Source: Cenococcum geophilum 1.58
Taxonomy: Eukaryota; Ascomycota; Dothideomycetes; Gloniales; Gloniaceae
Direction of reading: 5' to 3'
DNA length: 64,000 bases
NCBI GenBank assembly: GCA_001692895.1
Contig: KV748249.1
Span: forward strand, 558,001-622,000
The notes under the pieces were generated by a model. The model saw only the letters and a program-made list of their open reading frames with translations. It was not told the origin of the DNA and did no database searches. The position numbers and the translations under genes are program-made. Positions 10,980-22,951 of the stretch are shown one piece after another; position 1 is the stretch's first letter; the number at the start of each line of letters is the position of its first letter.

Positions 10980-12130
10980 CCTAAAGCAAGCTTATCTAAG
11001 AGAGCTACTTCTACCTAAGAGAAACCTAAGATCTAATTAGGATTAGAAATTAAAGACAATAATAACATTATAGATATACGTAAGTAGATTCACGCCCTCG
11101 TAGCCAGCTAGGAAGCTTATCGTCTTAAAGCGAGAAATATATAAGAGACCCTATAAGAGATCCTAGAAAGCCTTACGGCCCTATAAAATAGCCCAGCTTC
11201 CCCTTCTTAAAGCCCTAGCCGACCTATTTACTCTACTAAATATAATATACTAGGGAGTATAGATACAATAACAAAGTAATTAAAGTCCGTTAAGCTCCTT
11301 AACCCCTTACTACTATCTAACGGGATAGACCCTACCTTTAAGAATTAGAGGATTTAAGTATAAGGAAAGCTCCGCGTTAATTATAACTATTTTCTTTCTA
11401 AAGAAGCTAAAATACTCTACCTCTTTAGTCAAACCACTAGGGACGCCCAACGGCACCTTTAAGCCAAGTTTGAGGACAACTTCCCTATCCGATTTATATC
11501 TGTTAATAAGATAATATAGCACCTAGCGGCTATTTATATTAACCTAAATAAAGTACGGAATGCCCGTTATAACTATAATCGCCTAATAATAAAACCGAAC
11601 TAACCCTTTACCGAATTCTAGACTTAATTCCTATACCTTATAGAAGAAGGCTAGGTTCCCCTTAAGAACTACTAATTAGACCTATATAATAAGCTAATAA
11701 TCTAGCTATAAGAAAAGATCGCCGTAACCTTAGATAACCTACCAACCCATAAAAGACTCGCAGCTTATTGCCTATTATTAGACTTAAAACTAAAGCGGAT
11801 TAATGCCTACCCTAATTAGTAGAAGCGACTCTATAATAATCGGAACTTGCTAGCTATACCTATAGAAGCTAGAGCAGGAAAATAAACTATAACTGCTCTT
11901 ACACTAAAGGCGGTTATAACTATGTACTAGTAAGCCTCGCCTAACTAGTTATATACCACGCCACTAACTAGTATTTACCGTAATACTCTAATTAACCCTG
12001 CCTTGGCTATATGCTATAACTATAATAAGTAGGGTCACTTTACTTTATCCTGCCCGGAGCTAAAGAATATAGGCGATATTAAGGAGATAGAGGAAGGAGA
12101 AACGTTTAATAAGTTAGGAAAAGAAGAACC
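10980..12130 (+). pseudogene. Gypsy-2b gag with zinc knuckle
   Basis: A plus-strand frame rich in charged residues ends in a CCHC-type knuckle at about 12010-12050, read as CYNYNK-GHFTLSC; the second cysteine position has changed in this copy. An acidic segment rich in E follows before the protease. This is the nucleocapsid arrangement expected of Gypsy gag. Fossil with many breaks. A minus-strand open stretch of about 69 codons opposite it is only a shadow. Confidence 0.75.
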
Positions 12131-12239
12131 CTAAGAAAAGACTCCCCCCTAGGGTACCCTATTAATCTTAAAGAGATTAATCTTAGTTAGTTAATGGGTG
12201 GAAAGCATTTTACGGTTTTATATATAGTATCTTAAAATG

Positions 12240-12540
12240 GATATAGAGTTAATATAACCGCCCTTATTAATACTAGAGCAAATAGCTTCGCCTTTATAAA
12301 TACTGCCTATATAAATGATGTTGCTAAATTTTTAAATGTAGAAGCTATCCGACTAGAGAAGCCTGTTTAGGTAAAAGGCTATAATGGCCAAGCCGGTCGG
12401 CCTGTTACCTACGTCTTAAAGTTATATATTGCTCTTAACGGACGACGCTAATACGGTATCCCCTTTTACATTCTAGACTTAGGGTCCTATAATATAATCC
12501 TTAAACGAAAATAGATGTCCTATTTTAATATTTGGTTAAA
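12240..12540 (+). pseudogene. Gypsy-2b protease region
   Basis: A retropepsin-like segment reads ALINT-ANSFAFI near 12262-12300, in the place of the D(S/T)G catalytic loop, and later has LGSYNIIL near 12475-12505, the ILG/LG loop of the family. It lies between the zinc knuckle and RT, as expected. Fossil. Confidence 0.65.
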
Positions 12541-13129
12541 CGTGCGATAAAGACGTTTTGTCTGGCCGGAGGATAGACCAAGGTTGCCCTCCTTTGTTAG
12601 GGAGATCCGAACCGACCGTAAGACACTAGCCGTAAGGGCTGACCCTACTTACTAGTAGGATATCCGGGCCCGTAACCTAGCCTTTGCCTAGGAAGACGCC
12701 CGCTATAAAGCTAAAAAGAACTTTATACTGACAAAGATACTCTCCTAAAGCGCTATATTTAAAAAAAACTTTATATACAGGAGCGGGACAGATAGTAATG
12801 TAGATAATATCTAAATCGCACGGATCTAACCGGTATGGAAAAGAACGTATTAATAGGATATAAGGGATGACCTCTAAAAGATATAACAGGAGCTAAAAGG
12901 AGTAATAATAACGCTAGTACCCTAGAAGTCCCTAAAGTCACGTACGCCCCTATTATTAGGCAACCCCCTTACTATAAATATCGCTATAATTGGCGCTGTA
13001 GCGTTCCACTTTAATATATACCGGAAGGATAATAAGGTCTTTACAATAAGCCTATATAAGATTAACCGAATTATTAATAATAGAGAGGAAAGGCTAGCTA
13101 AGGAAACTAATAAGGAACTAGTTAAACGC

Positions 13130-14500
13130 CTTTTTCCTACTATTTATATAGACTACAAGGATGTATTCTTAAAGGCGGCCTTAGATAAGTTACCCCCCTA
13201 CGGGACGTATAATTATAAGATTTAATTAAAAGCCAATAACTTGCTAAGCTATAGCCCCCTCTACTATTAATTAATGGATAAGCTAAAAGTAATAAATTAG
13301 TACTTAATTAATAACCTGGATAAAGGGTTTATCGAGCTAAGTTATGCCCCTTTTGCTTCCCTTATTCTGTTCGTAAAAAAGCCTAATAAAGGCCTTTGTT
13401 TTTGTATTGACTATTAAAAGCTAAACGCTATTACTTAAAAGGACCGGTATTCTATTTCTTTAATTAATAAGACCCTTATATATCTAAGCTAGGCAAAGAT
13501 CTTTACTAAACTTAATATCTGCTAAGCTTTCTACCGAATTAGAATAGACCCTATATCTAAAGATTTAACAACGTTCTATACCCGTTATAGTTCCTATAAA
13601 TATAAAGTTCTTCTTTTTAGACTAATAAACGGACCGGCTACGTACTAAAGGTATATAAATGACGTTCTTTTTAATTACCTTAACGAATTTTGTACGGCAT
13701 ACCTAGATAATATTCTTATATACTTAGATAACAAACTTAAGTATTAAGTTTATATTAAGAAGGTCCTAGAGAGACCACATAACGCGGACTTATAAGTTAA
13801 TATTAAGAAATATAAGTTTAGGGTAAAACGTATAAAATACCTTATGACTATAAAAGGAATTAAGGTTAACCCTAAGAAGGTAGAGGCAATCTATAACTAG
13901 AAGCCCCCTTATATAGTAAAAGGAATCTAATCCTTCCTTAGCTTTTATAACTTCTACTACTAGTTTATCTATAACTACGGAATTATAGCAAAACCTTTTA
14001 TATAACTAATTAGGAAGGATATGCCTTTTGTTTTTAATAATAGCTATATAAAAGCCTTTAAAGAGATAAAGGATCGGCTTATCTCTTCCTTAATTCTTCG
14101 CCACTATAACCTGGACCTTAAATTAATGCTAGAAACGGACGCCTCTAATAGGGTTGTAGTGGGAATCCTATTACAGTTATATTTAGACGGCGAATAGTAC
14201 CCTATAGCTTTCTTCTTAAAGATAAAAAACCCGGCTAAGTGTAACTATGAAGTATACGATAAAGAAATGCTAGTTATTATTTAATTACTTTCCTAATAGT
14301 ATGCAGAGCTTAAAGGTACGAACTCCCGGATTAAAATATATACAGATTATAAAGCCCTAGAGTACTTTATAACTATAAAGCAGCTTACTAAATAATAAGC
14401 CTAGTAGACCAAAATACTCTCCTAATTCTTTTTTACGATTATATATCGTTCTGGTAAGTAAAACTTTAAGGCTAATACTTTAACCCGAAGAGAATAAGAT
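13130..14500 (+). pseudogene. Gypsy-2b reverse transcriptase and RNase H
   Basis: Clear Ty3/Gypsy RT boxes are present: [18 protein letters not shown] at about 13355-13420, then FYTRYSSYKYKVLLFRLING at about 13570-13630, and the catalytic box AYLDNILIYLD at about 13700-13730. RNase H begins LETDASNRVVVGILLQ at about 14128-14180. Several long stretches stay readable, more than in the Gypsy-1 copies. Fossil with many breaks. Confidence 0.9.
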
Positions 14501-14759
14501 ATAGGACCTTAGGATAAGCTAAAGACCTAATATTAGACGCGCGCCCTCCTTTATCTAGAATAGCTTAACCTACGGATCCTTAAGGAGCTAGACTCCTAGT
14601 AAAACGAGCTAGCACTAATAGAGGAGTCCTTAAATAAGCTAATAGGGCTAATTAACCGCCTCCTAACTATAAACCGCACGGCTGACGCCTTAAGGGCCCT
14701 TCGCGAACAAGCCGCGAAAGAAGACCCCGATTTTAAGACGGAGGAAGGATTGCTCCTAT

Positions 14760-16130
14760 ACTAGGAGCGGCTTATAGTCACTAATATTAATAATCTATAG
14801 ACTAAACTAATCCGCGAAGCTTATTGCTAAGTCTTTACGGCATACCTTAGTAAGAATAAGACTTATAAAATTATTAACTGCCGCTACTACTAGCCGAGGA
14901 TAGTTATAGATATCGATCGATATATACGGAACTGCAAAAACTGTTGGAGAGCTATAATCCTACGGGATAAGACTCTAGGACTACTTAAGCTACTCCCAAT
15001 ACTAGAGCGCCCTTAGTAGTATATTTTTATAGACTTTTATAAACTACCTAGGGACCGTAACAAATATAATATAGTTATAGTTATAGTCGACCGCTTTAGT
15101 AAACGCCCGTTTTTAATTCCCTGTCATAAGAACATCGATGCTAAAGAGGTAGCCTAGCTATATGTCTATTACGTCTACCAAATCTACGGACTACTAGATA
15201 CTATTATATCTAATTATAGGCTACAGTTTATATCGGCCTTCTGGAATAAGTTTACCCGGATTTTAGGCATTAAGCTAAAGCTTTTTACGGCTTATTACCT
15301 CTAGATAGACGGTTAAATAGAGATTATAAATTAGTATCTAGACTAGAGGCTTAGGCCCTTTGTTAACTATTTCTAGGATAACTAGTTTAAACTACTACCC
15401 TTAATAGACTACGCGTAAGCAACCCTACCCTATAACTCTACAGGGTTTGCCTTAATTTAGCTAGAAATAGGATACTTACCCTATATAAGCTTTAACTAGA
15501 GAAGGCTAGAAGAACCCTAGACTATATAAGAGAAGCTATCCTATGCTAAGGCCTAACAGTACGCCAAACGATTAGAGGAAGCCTAGACGGTAGCCTACAA
15601 GAACCTAGAAAAAGCTTAGAGGTTAATAGAACAGTAGGCGAACAAACACTGTTAAGAGCCCGATTTTGCCCCTAGCAATATAGTCTAGGTTATAATAAGG
15701 AATTAGAAGACTAAACGACCTAGCCGTAAGCTGGACTACTAGATAGTAGGACTGTATAAGGTTCTTAAGAAGATAGGCAACTTGTATAAGATAAAGCTCC
15801 TAGATTTAATTAGAGTTTACCCTATTTTTTTGCTAAATAAGTTACGGAAAGCTATAAACGACCTATTGCCTAGACAAAAGAACGAGCCTTCCCTACTAGT
15901 TTAAGTAAACGGTGATAACGAATAGGAGGTTAACGAAATACTGGCCTATAAGATAGTATAGGGAACGCTAAAATACCGTGTTTAATAGAAGGGCTATAAT
16001 TCTAACCTAACCTAGTACCCTATATAGAACTTTATAGGCTGCCCCTAGAAGCTTAAAGAATTCTATAACTAATACTCTAATACGCCTAGACCCCTAAAGT
16101 ACCTAGACAAATAGATGAAATGCTAGTATA
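14760..16130 (+). pseudogene. Gypsy-2b integrase and chromodomain-like tail
   Basis: An HHCC-type zinc-binding stretch (RYIRNCKNCWRA near 14925-14960) is followed by the catalytic core (FIDFYKLPRDRN near 15030, IVIVIVDRFSKRPFLIPC near 15075-15125). The integrase tail follows, with IRVYPIFLLNKL near 15815-15850, and then a chromodomain-like segment (about 15920-16110). This is the typical fungal chromovirus arrangement. Fossil with many breaks. Confidence 0.85.
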
Positions 16131-16189
16131 ATAAAGACGATAAGTTACCAGAAGAATATAGGGACAAAAACGCCCTAAAGCCCTAATAT

Positions 16190-16345
16190 AGCTGTCTGCT
16201 AAATTTCTGCTATATTTTGCCGTTCCCTACCAGTATTGTAAAATTTTAGATATCTAGGAACTTTGACCGCCGGTTAAAGTTGTCTAATTAGTTAGATCCA
16301 TACTAAGACTTTTAGCGGCTACTCTTTCTAGCCTAGTGTTTCCAC
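16190..16345 (+). other. Shared 3' module copy in Gypsy-2b
   Basis: Non-coding. It contains a CTGCTAAATTTCTGCTATAT block, the palindrome AACTTTGACCGCCGG...TTAAAGTT at about 16258-16280, then TCTAATTAGTTAGATCC. The same blocks appear just upstream of the 3' LTR in Copia-1, Copia-2, Gypsy-3 and LTR-4. Here the module ends about 150 bp before the 3' LTR. Confidence 0.7.
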
Positions 16346-16498
16346 TTAGCCTATAATCGCCCTTTATACTTAGTCTGGACGTACTTATATCCCCTTTATC
16401 TCCTTATCTTATATTTTATAATCCTACGTTTATAAGCCTAGTACTACCCTATTTCTAACTAAGCCTAAAAGTAGGCTTTTTTTTAAATAGGGGGGTGA

Positions 16499-16708
16499 TA
16501 TAATAGCGCTATCGCACGTTACCTGCCAAATTCTGCTATATTCTGCCGATCTGTAATTGGCCCGCCTAAAGCTAGCGCCTTAGCGGCTTACCCTATATAT
16601 TTATTTACATCGGTCCTGGCGACCCCTTTTCCTTCTCTTTAGCTTAGTATCTTTGTAATACAGTATTCTATAAGCTTTGGTTTAGAGGCATTTATATAAG
16701 CCGTAATA
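16499..16708 (+). repeat. 3' LTR of Gypsy-2b (210 bp)
   Basis: It matches the 5' LTR over its full length with only transition differences. It is preceded by the purine tract AAATAGGGGGGTGA and followed by the target duplicate GCCAT at 16709-16713. Confidence 0.95.
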
Positions 16709-16713
16709 GCCAT

Positions 16714-16942
16714 ATAAGTATACAGGCCACCTTAAAAACTTACCAAATTTATACTTTAATATCTTAATAACTACTTAATAATAAATTCTAATGATTTGGA
16801 TTTGGACTTTTATATATGCTCTATAGCTTCTATTAAAGTTATATAATAATTAGTTTAGTTGTTTTTAAAATATTATAGTTAGGGGATTAATTAAAGCTAA
16901 ATTACTATATCTTAAAAACATCTTAAAAACCACTAAATTAAT
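16714..16942. mobile_element. MITE-1, left arm (middle piece)
   Basis: The left arm continues from 10533 through GGCCACCTTAAAAACTTACC, TTTAATATCTTAATAACTAC and GATTTGGATTTGGACTTTTA. On the opposite strand these match the right arm at 23172-23310. The inner part (about 16860-16942) is an AT-rich non-coding centre. Copia-2a interrupts the element at TTAAT (16938-16942). Together the arms give inverted repeats of about 180 bp. Confidence 0.85.
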
Positions 16943-17157
16943 TGTTCGTACTAACTTAATAGCACGAGTGAGTCGTATCTACGGGCACGAAATACGTGTA
17001 GTATCGTATGCTTATTTGGATGGTGACTGTCGATTCTATTAAGGTAGACTACGTGGTCTATATACTGACGCGCCTCCCCCCTAATTAGTTAGCACGTAGG
17101 TAGTTGGTACACAAACGCGTATTTACGCGTTCGTATACCAGGTGCTGTAATTATACA
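16943..17157 (-). repeat. 3' LTR of Copia-2a (215 bp)
   Basis: On the plus strand it reads TGTTCGTACTAAC...GTAATTATACA. It includes two ACGCGT hexamers in the inverted arrangement AACGCGTATTTACGCGTT near 17114-17131. It is the partner of 22952-23166. Confidence 0.95.
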
Positions 17158-17364
17158 CTAGCAGTACTTAGAAAATGAAACCACTTATATACAGCCTCCG
17201 TAATTGCCTTAATAGAACCATAAAACACATAAGAAAATATATAGGAAACTCCTCCTAAGGTGCCTTCTAGGCTGCCTTCCAAACGGTGCCCTAAGCTGGC
17301 CGTAAGTCCTACTTATAGTCCGTAAAATAAACCGTACGGCCTTTTAACGGGCAGTAGATAAGCC

Positions 17365-17515
17365 ATAAGTTAGATCTTAAGGGCCGCTAAGACGCTAGTG
17401 CTAAGCGAGCTAATAGCAATTTTCCGTGCCCGGCATGGAAAATCGTAATTAGTAAATTCGACCACTATAGCAGAATATAGTAGAATTTGGCAGGTCACGT
17501 AAGTCCACTAAGTTC
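17365..17515 (-). other. Shared 3' module copy in Copia-2a
   Basis: Read on the sense (minus) strand it gives CCTGCCAAATTCTACTATAT, then the palindromic block GATTTTCCATGCCGGGCACG/GAAAATTGC, then GCTCGCTTAGCACTAGCGTC. Two repeats rich in CCGTA...CGGCCTT...AACGGGCCGTA flank it (17318-17360 and 17553-17600). Copia-2b (51268 onward) has only one such repeat and lacks the module. Confidence 0.7.
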
Positions 17516-17699
17516 CATCGTAGCTTTCCACCGTTTTCTACCTAATAGCTTACGGTCCGTAGAATAGGCCGTATAATAAGCCATACGGCCTTCTAACGGG
17601 CCGTAGGCGTACCATAGGTACTCCGTTAGTCCCGTTCTACCTATTCTATAACTTTTAGGTTAAGCTTATTCATGTTAATTAGGGTTTTAAGGGCTTAAC

Positions 17700-19150
17700 A
17701 CGGCTTTGCCTTAGTTATAGCGTCTACTAGGTTATTTCCGCCGCTAATCCATTTAACCTCCGCAATTTTACGTCGTTTATAGGCCTAATATAAGCACATT
17801 AGGTCGACTATAAGCCTCTTCTCTTATATCGTACCTAGTTTAACTAGGCAGTCGTAGAGGGACTTTAAATCAGTACATAAAACTAGGGGTAACTACTCTA
17901 GTTATAGAATCTTCTAGACCATTAATTTGATTGCGGCTGCTATATTAAAGCTATAAACTAGTGCATATAGTTTAGAGGCTAGTACACTACGGGTTACTCA
18001 TTTGCACTTAATTAAAGACTAATACAGTATATTTGCGTCCTAATTATAGTCCGTAAGTACAATTATAAAGCCGATTTGTAATAATAGGTCCCTATTATTA
18101 GTAAAGAAGGCGTCCGTAAATACCAGTAAGCTAAGGGAACTTAGGTCTAGTGGTACAAAAGCAAGTCCCCTTACTGCATTATTAATTTGCCACTAAATGC
18201 GCTTATTAAGCTACTTAATATTTTCTTCTTATAGATCTACTGCCTGGGCCACAAAGGACAAATTATAGGCAGATTTGGGTTAACAGACTATAGTAATATA
18301 GGCGCCTCTTGCACGCTATATAACGTATTAGTCCTTTATATTTACGGTCTTACGGGTCTCTCTATAGGAGCTGGTGAGGTCTGTAGGCTTTACTATAACG
18401 GGCTTTAGGTTTTAAGCTTAGCGTTTCTAAGTTAGCTTAATTAGGTTACCCTTTTATATAATTAGGCCTCCATTAAACTTAATCGGATTCTACTTAGTTA
18501 ACTACTCTTATAGCTTTGCTAAGAACTTGGCCTTTTATAGTTTAGTTTCTTTAGCGTCCATAAAGGTCTAGTCTGCTAGGAATAGGGTATCGTCTATTTG
18601 GAGTCCAATAATACTAAGGCCGTTTAATGGGCTGTATAGGAGGCAGGGGTTATAGGTCGACTGTTCCATTTTAAGTTTACTAACATGGTGCTAGTGGTAT
18701 ATCTTAAACTAATGGTTTTTAGCTTCTGGTACCCTGTAAAGAGGTTTTACGACCTATAAAATTGTTCCTAGTTATAGGTTAAGCTCACGGGGTGGTCGTA
18801 TAAAGATATCCCTACTTAGATAGGTATTTGACTGCACGTAAGCTTATAAGATGTCCCGTAAGTAGAGGGCTACGGGTTTGGTTTACTGTAGTCTAGGCAT
18901 AAGTATAAGTATAATCTATTAACTAACTCGTTAAATTATAGGCGATTGCGTAAGGACTANGNCCTTNCCNTAGTNNTTATANGCTTATANAATAAGCCTT
19001 AATTTCTTAAAAGCTTTATTAGTACCAGGGTGCTTAATCTCGTTAATAAAGCGTAAGTTAAATATACGGACGCCTTGCGGAATATCTTTTTCCGTTATAA
19101 CCGCAAAGACGCCCTTTTTAAGTAGTCTGTTAATCTCTTTACGCCATAAG
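17700..19150 (-). pseudogene. Copia-2a reverse transcriptase and RNase H
   Basis: The minus-strand frames carry Copia RT stretches near 18590-18720 (PLNGLSIIGLQTDDTLFLAD) and RNase H near 17700-18000 (SVLASKLYALVYSFDIAAAI, LCTDLKSLYDCLVKLG). The GLQTDDTLF context is the Copia form of the catalytic YVDD box region. The stretch 18959-18991 contains scattered N. Fossil with many breaks. Confidence 0.85.
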
Positions 19151-19649
19151 TCCGTAAAAGGGGTTTCCTATACTAGGACTGATATATCTATAGGCGGAGA
19201 TTATCTTGCGGATATACCTGCGGAGGTTAGGTAATTCTTTATTATAGGGTTCTTAGTTATAGGATACTTTTAGGGGCGTCCTCGGTTACGCTTTATAGTA
19301 GGTTTAGCGGGTTTAGTGAGTTCTTAGGGGACTTCTAAGGTAGGCGGGGGTACTTCTAGTTTGTTTAGTTTAGCGGGTGCTTCCGGTTTGTCTGGTTTAA
19401 CGTTATAGGTATTTTTAGATTAAAAGTAGGGTTTTACAGACATGCTTCTAAAGCTAGTTAGCCCGCTAGGAAGCTATATATAGCACGTCTCATTTTTTAC
19501 GGCCAGTAGGCGATAGGGTCTATTCTAGCTACCACTTTTACGCTATATAAGGACTTTAGAGTTAAGCGGAAGGTTGTATTAGGTCCGTTATAGTAATATA
19601 GGGCGTTATTAACAGTTTATTTAGCCCGTAATTTAACTATTTCGGCTAT

Positions 19650-20300
19650 TACCTTCCATATTATAGCTGCTCGTTCCGTAATAGATAGGGCAGGGGGGCC
19701 TAGATTGCTTATCCTTAGGTAGGCTCCATAAACTAAGAGGGTAGGTACTAGTCTATTAGGGCTAGCGGTATTATTAACGGCTTTTACGGCCATCTATAAA
19801 GCCAGTTCCTTTTAGATATCCTTACACTCGTCCGTAATAATCTAATAAGCTCTCCGTAGAGCTAGGTAAGCTCGCTTAATAAGCCCAATAGACTAATACG
19901 CCTTAACTAGAACAGCTTTTGTTAATATAGCTATAGCCGTAGTATACTACTGGAATTCCTTACTAATAAAGTTCCTACCGGCGTCGTGGGTAATATACTT
20001 AGGAGGTCCAACGTATATATTAATCTAATAGGTCCGTAAAATATCCCAAGTGTATTTTATAGATATATTTTACAACTAACGGGCGGCTTAGTAGCGGGTT
20101 GCCTTATTAATTATATATAATATTAGGCTGCCGTTAATATACATAATGTCTACGTATACTAAGTGGTTAAAGTTAAGGTCCTTATAAAGGGTAAACTTAA
20201 ATTAGCCTGGGGAACGTCCGTATTTCTAGCAAAAGGAGCAGTATTTAGTTAGGTAATTAACTGCCTTCCTGTTGACGTCGTCGTGTCTAGAGCGTTCAAG
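19650..20300 (-). pseudogene. Copia-2a integrase core
   Basis: The catalytic-core landmark YVGPPKYITHDAGRNF is readable near 19970-20020 on the minus strand, followed by FISKEFQ, as in fungal Copia integrases. Upstream, a GAG-pre-integrase-like part reaches about 20450. Fossil with many breaks. Confidence 0.85.
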
Positions 20301-20699
20301 GACTCTATATAGCTTTTCGGCTAACAGGTAGCCGAAACGGCGGTACAGATAGTAGATCTCCGTACTAGTAAGGTAGCACGGGTTATAGTCGAAAGATTCC
20401 TAAATATAGGTCTATAAAGTCTCTCCCCATATAAGGAACAGGTGTCTAAATTGTTGTGTAATTGGCAGGGTAATATACTTACTTCCTAGGGCAGTTGCGG
20501 GGCCGATTAAGGTGTCCGTAATATTATTATAGTAAACCTATAACCTATTTATATCCGTAAGGCAAAGTAAGAAAGGGGTGTCTGCTTTTACTATATGGAA
20601 GTTAACTAGGCTAATTAGGGTCTTAACTGTAACTAATTTAATTAATACAGTTAAGCTAATGCCGAATTGGACGTTTATAGCCCCAGTTTACGTAATATT

Positions 20700-22764
20700 A
20701 ATGTCCGTATTATTATTTACGGTAGTCCTATATATAAGGTATTATCCATAGCCTATAGTAGACTTCTTAGAGGCGCCTATATCGATTATAACACCGTAAA
20801 ATTCCTTAGGGGTATAGCGTTCTGTGGTAATATATGCAAATAGGTCCTACTTGTAATCTATAACGTCCGTAACAGAGGTACTTACGGAATAGTTTTTAGG
20901 CGCAACTAAGTGTATAAAGGAACGGTCGGCTAATACGGTTGTAATATTAAAGGCTTAGCTGTCCGTAAAAGGTCTGAAAGTAGTTAGGAACATCTCTAGG
21001 GTCTTCTATTCCTAGTTATTTAGGTTAAAGTCAATTATAAGGGCTTCTATTAACTTATTAGGGGGCTCCTCTTCTTCCTCTCCTTTATATTCTAAGATAA
21101 ACTAGCTAATCCGTTTATTAAATCTCTTCTTAGACCTGTTACGTTCTTCCTAGGTATGCCTTATAGACTAATATCCTTCCTTGCTACACACGAAGCATTT
21201 CTGGCTTATTTGTCTATGGGGGTATGCTTTTATATAGGGGTTGCTGCGGGGGTTATGGGTAGGACTTAGTCGGTACGGGTGCTGCTAGCGGTAGCGGTGG
21301 TCCGTAAAGTAGACGTCTAAGTCTATTTATGGATATTGAATATCCGTAATAAAGGCTTAAGTGCTGCCTAGTGGGTTTAAGACTTCGTAGGTTATAATAG
21401 AGGAGCGTAAATTATTAATAAGGCTAGCTAAGGTATCTATAGGCTTATAGTAGGCGTATTTACAGGGCTCTACTTCCTGGCAGGCCGTAATAAGTTTATT
21501 ATATAGGAAGTCGTCTATTTAAAGCTTAGCGTTAAGGCCGTGCTATAGGTGCCGGAGGTCTTTAATAAGAATTTGTAGGCACTCTATAGTTGATTTTTTA
21601 GTATTCTTATTAATTACGGTCCATAGCTTGGTCGCATTCTATTAGGTAAGGATATTACGCCTATATTCCGGTCCTTTAAAGTAATTACGGGTAGCTTTGT
21701 ATAGCTTATTAAAGGGGACACTAAGGGGGTTGCTCTTAAGGTTAGTATAGTAGTAGTTAAGTGCTAGGCCGCGCAGTATGGTAGAGTAGGCTTGGCTAAA
21801 CTCTTATTTAGGAATGTTAGCCTTCTAGCAGAGGTCTGTAAAGATGGTTAGTTTAAAGTTAAAATTATTATTTTCACCGCTGTACTTAGATTTGTTAGTA
21901 TAGAGCTTAGCTAGGTTAGCTAGCTCCTTACCGTAGGTCTTTGCTTAAGTAGGTTGTGGATCTATAACTTGCAGATTTATGGCTTACGGATATATAGCTT
22001 GCGGGTCTATAACTTAAATAGCAGGGGTAGTTTAGTCCGTATTTTGGTTTATAGGGGTGTTATAATCCGTAACTTAAGAGTAGGGTATATTTTAGCCAAT
22101 AAGGTTAAGTCTAAAGCCGCTTAGGTTTATAGGACGAATTTAGTTAAGTAGGTTAGGTATAAGGCTAGCGATTATATTAAGTTTGGAAGAAGTAAAGAGT
22201 TCCTTAGTTTCTTAGAACTGGTCTAGGATTTCCTCTTTAGTCTATTCTATTTAGTCCTTCTTATATATTATATTATATAAGGACTATATAATAGTGACTT
22301 ATTTATTCCTTTTAACCTATACACCTTAGTTACATAAAAGGGTTTATAGTTTACGGATAGTAATAGGGTTATAGGCCTTAAGAATAGCTTCCGTAAAGTC
22401 CGCAAAGTCTTCCTAGTATTGCTCCTATAGGTCGTTATTTATAAGCTTAAAGTGTTTATATTTAAGGATTTTAAAACTAATATAGTCGTTAACGTCGTTT
22501 GTAGACGTAACGTTGACTCCTTATTTTTACTTCTTTTAACCTTTGCTAACTTGCTTACTAATGTCTGCTATACTATAGTGTAGTATAGTGCGTAGCGGGT
22601 GGTAGCAGCTTATAACAGGTGGGGGAGGTCTTATAATGGTCCGTAAAATCGATTAACGGGTCCATAATAGTTTATAGGAGGGTAGGGGGTTTCCGTAAAA
22701 GGTCTAAAGAGGTTTAAGGTTTAAGGGGGTTAAGGATAGGGGTTCCGTATAGGTCTGTATTCAT
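20700..22764 (-). pseudogene. Copia-2a gag and protease region
   Basis: Gag starts at an ATG at 22762-22764 (MNTDLYGTPILNPLNL). A short 15-bp tandem array sits at about 21962-22021. A zinc-knuckle-like CFVCSKEGY is near 21170-21195, and the retropepsin loop GVIIDIGASKKS near 20760-20795. The arrangement and the knuckle resemble other fungal Copia gag proteins. Fossil with many breaks. Confidence 0.75.
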
Positions 22765-22951
22765 ATCTATAACTTTTAGTAAACCGTACTAAGACTTAAA
22801 TAAGTATATAGAGTTGGAGATAAGTCCATAATCCCTAACTTCCGACCTTCTAGCAGGTCGTACTAGGAGTCTAAACGGGTGGTCGCTGTCGTGTGTATCG
22901 CTTGGGGGGAGGTATTAAGTAATTACTGATCTGTGCGCGCTCACTGATCAG

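Larger units (their letters stand above)
10534..16708 (+). mobile_element. Gypsy-2b: full-length Ty3/Gypsy LTR element, fossil
   Basis: The structure is complete at 6175 bp: two 210-bp LTRs and flanking 5-bp target duplications GCCAT (10529-10533 and 16709-16713). Order inside: a short duplicated leader, gag with a zinc knuckle, protease, RT, RNase H, integrase with a chromodomain-like tail, a non-coding 3' module, a purine tract (about 16484-16497) and the LTR. The LTRs differ at about 20 of 210 positions, all transitions, so RIP inflates any age estimate. Broken throughout by dozens of RIP-type changes. It is inserted in MITE-1. Confidence 0.95.

Noticed and set aside
11313-11522. Minus-strand open stretch of 69 codons
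   Set aside because: It lies antisense to Gypsy-2b gag, has no recognised motif, and is explained as a shadow.
18959-18991. Cluster of N, also at 41693-41760, 3226, 3490-3507 and 59177
   Set aside because: Ambiguous base calls in repeated sequence; an assembly or consensus artefact rather than biology.
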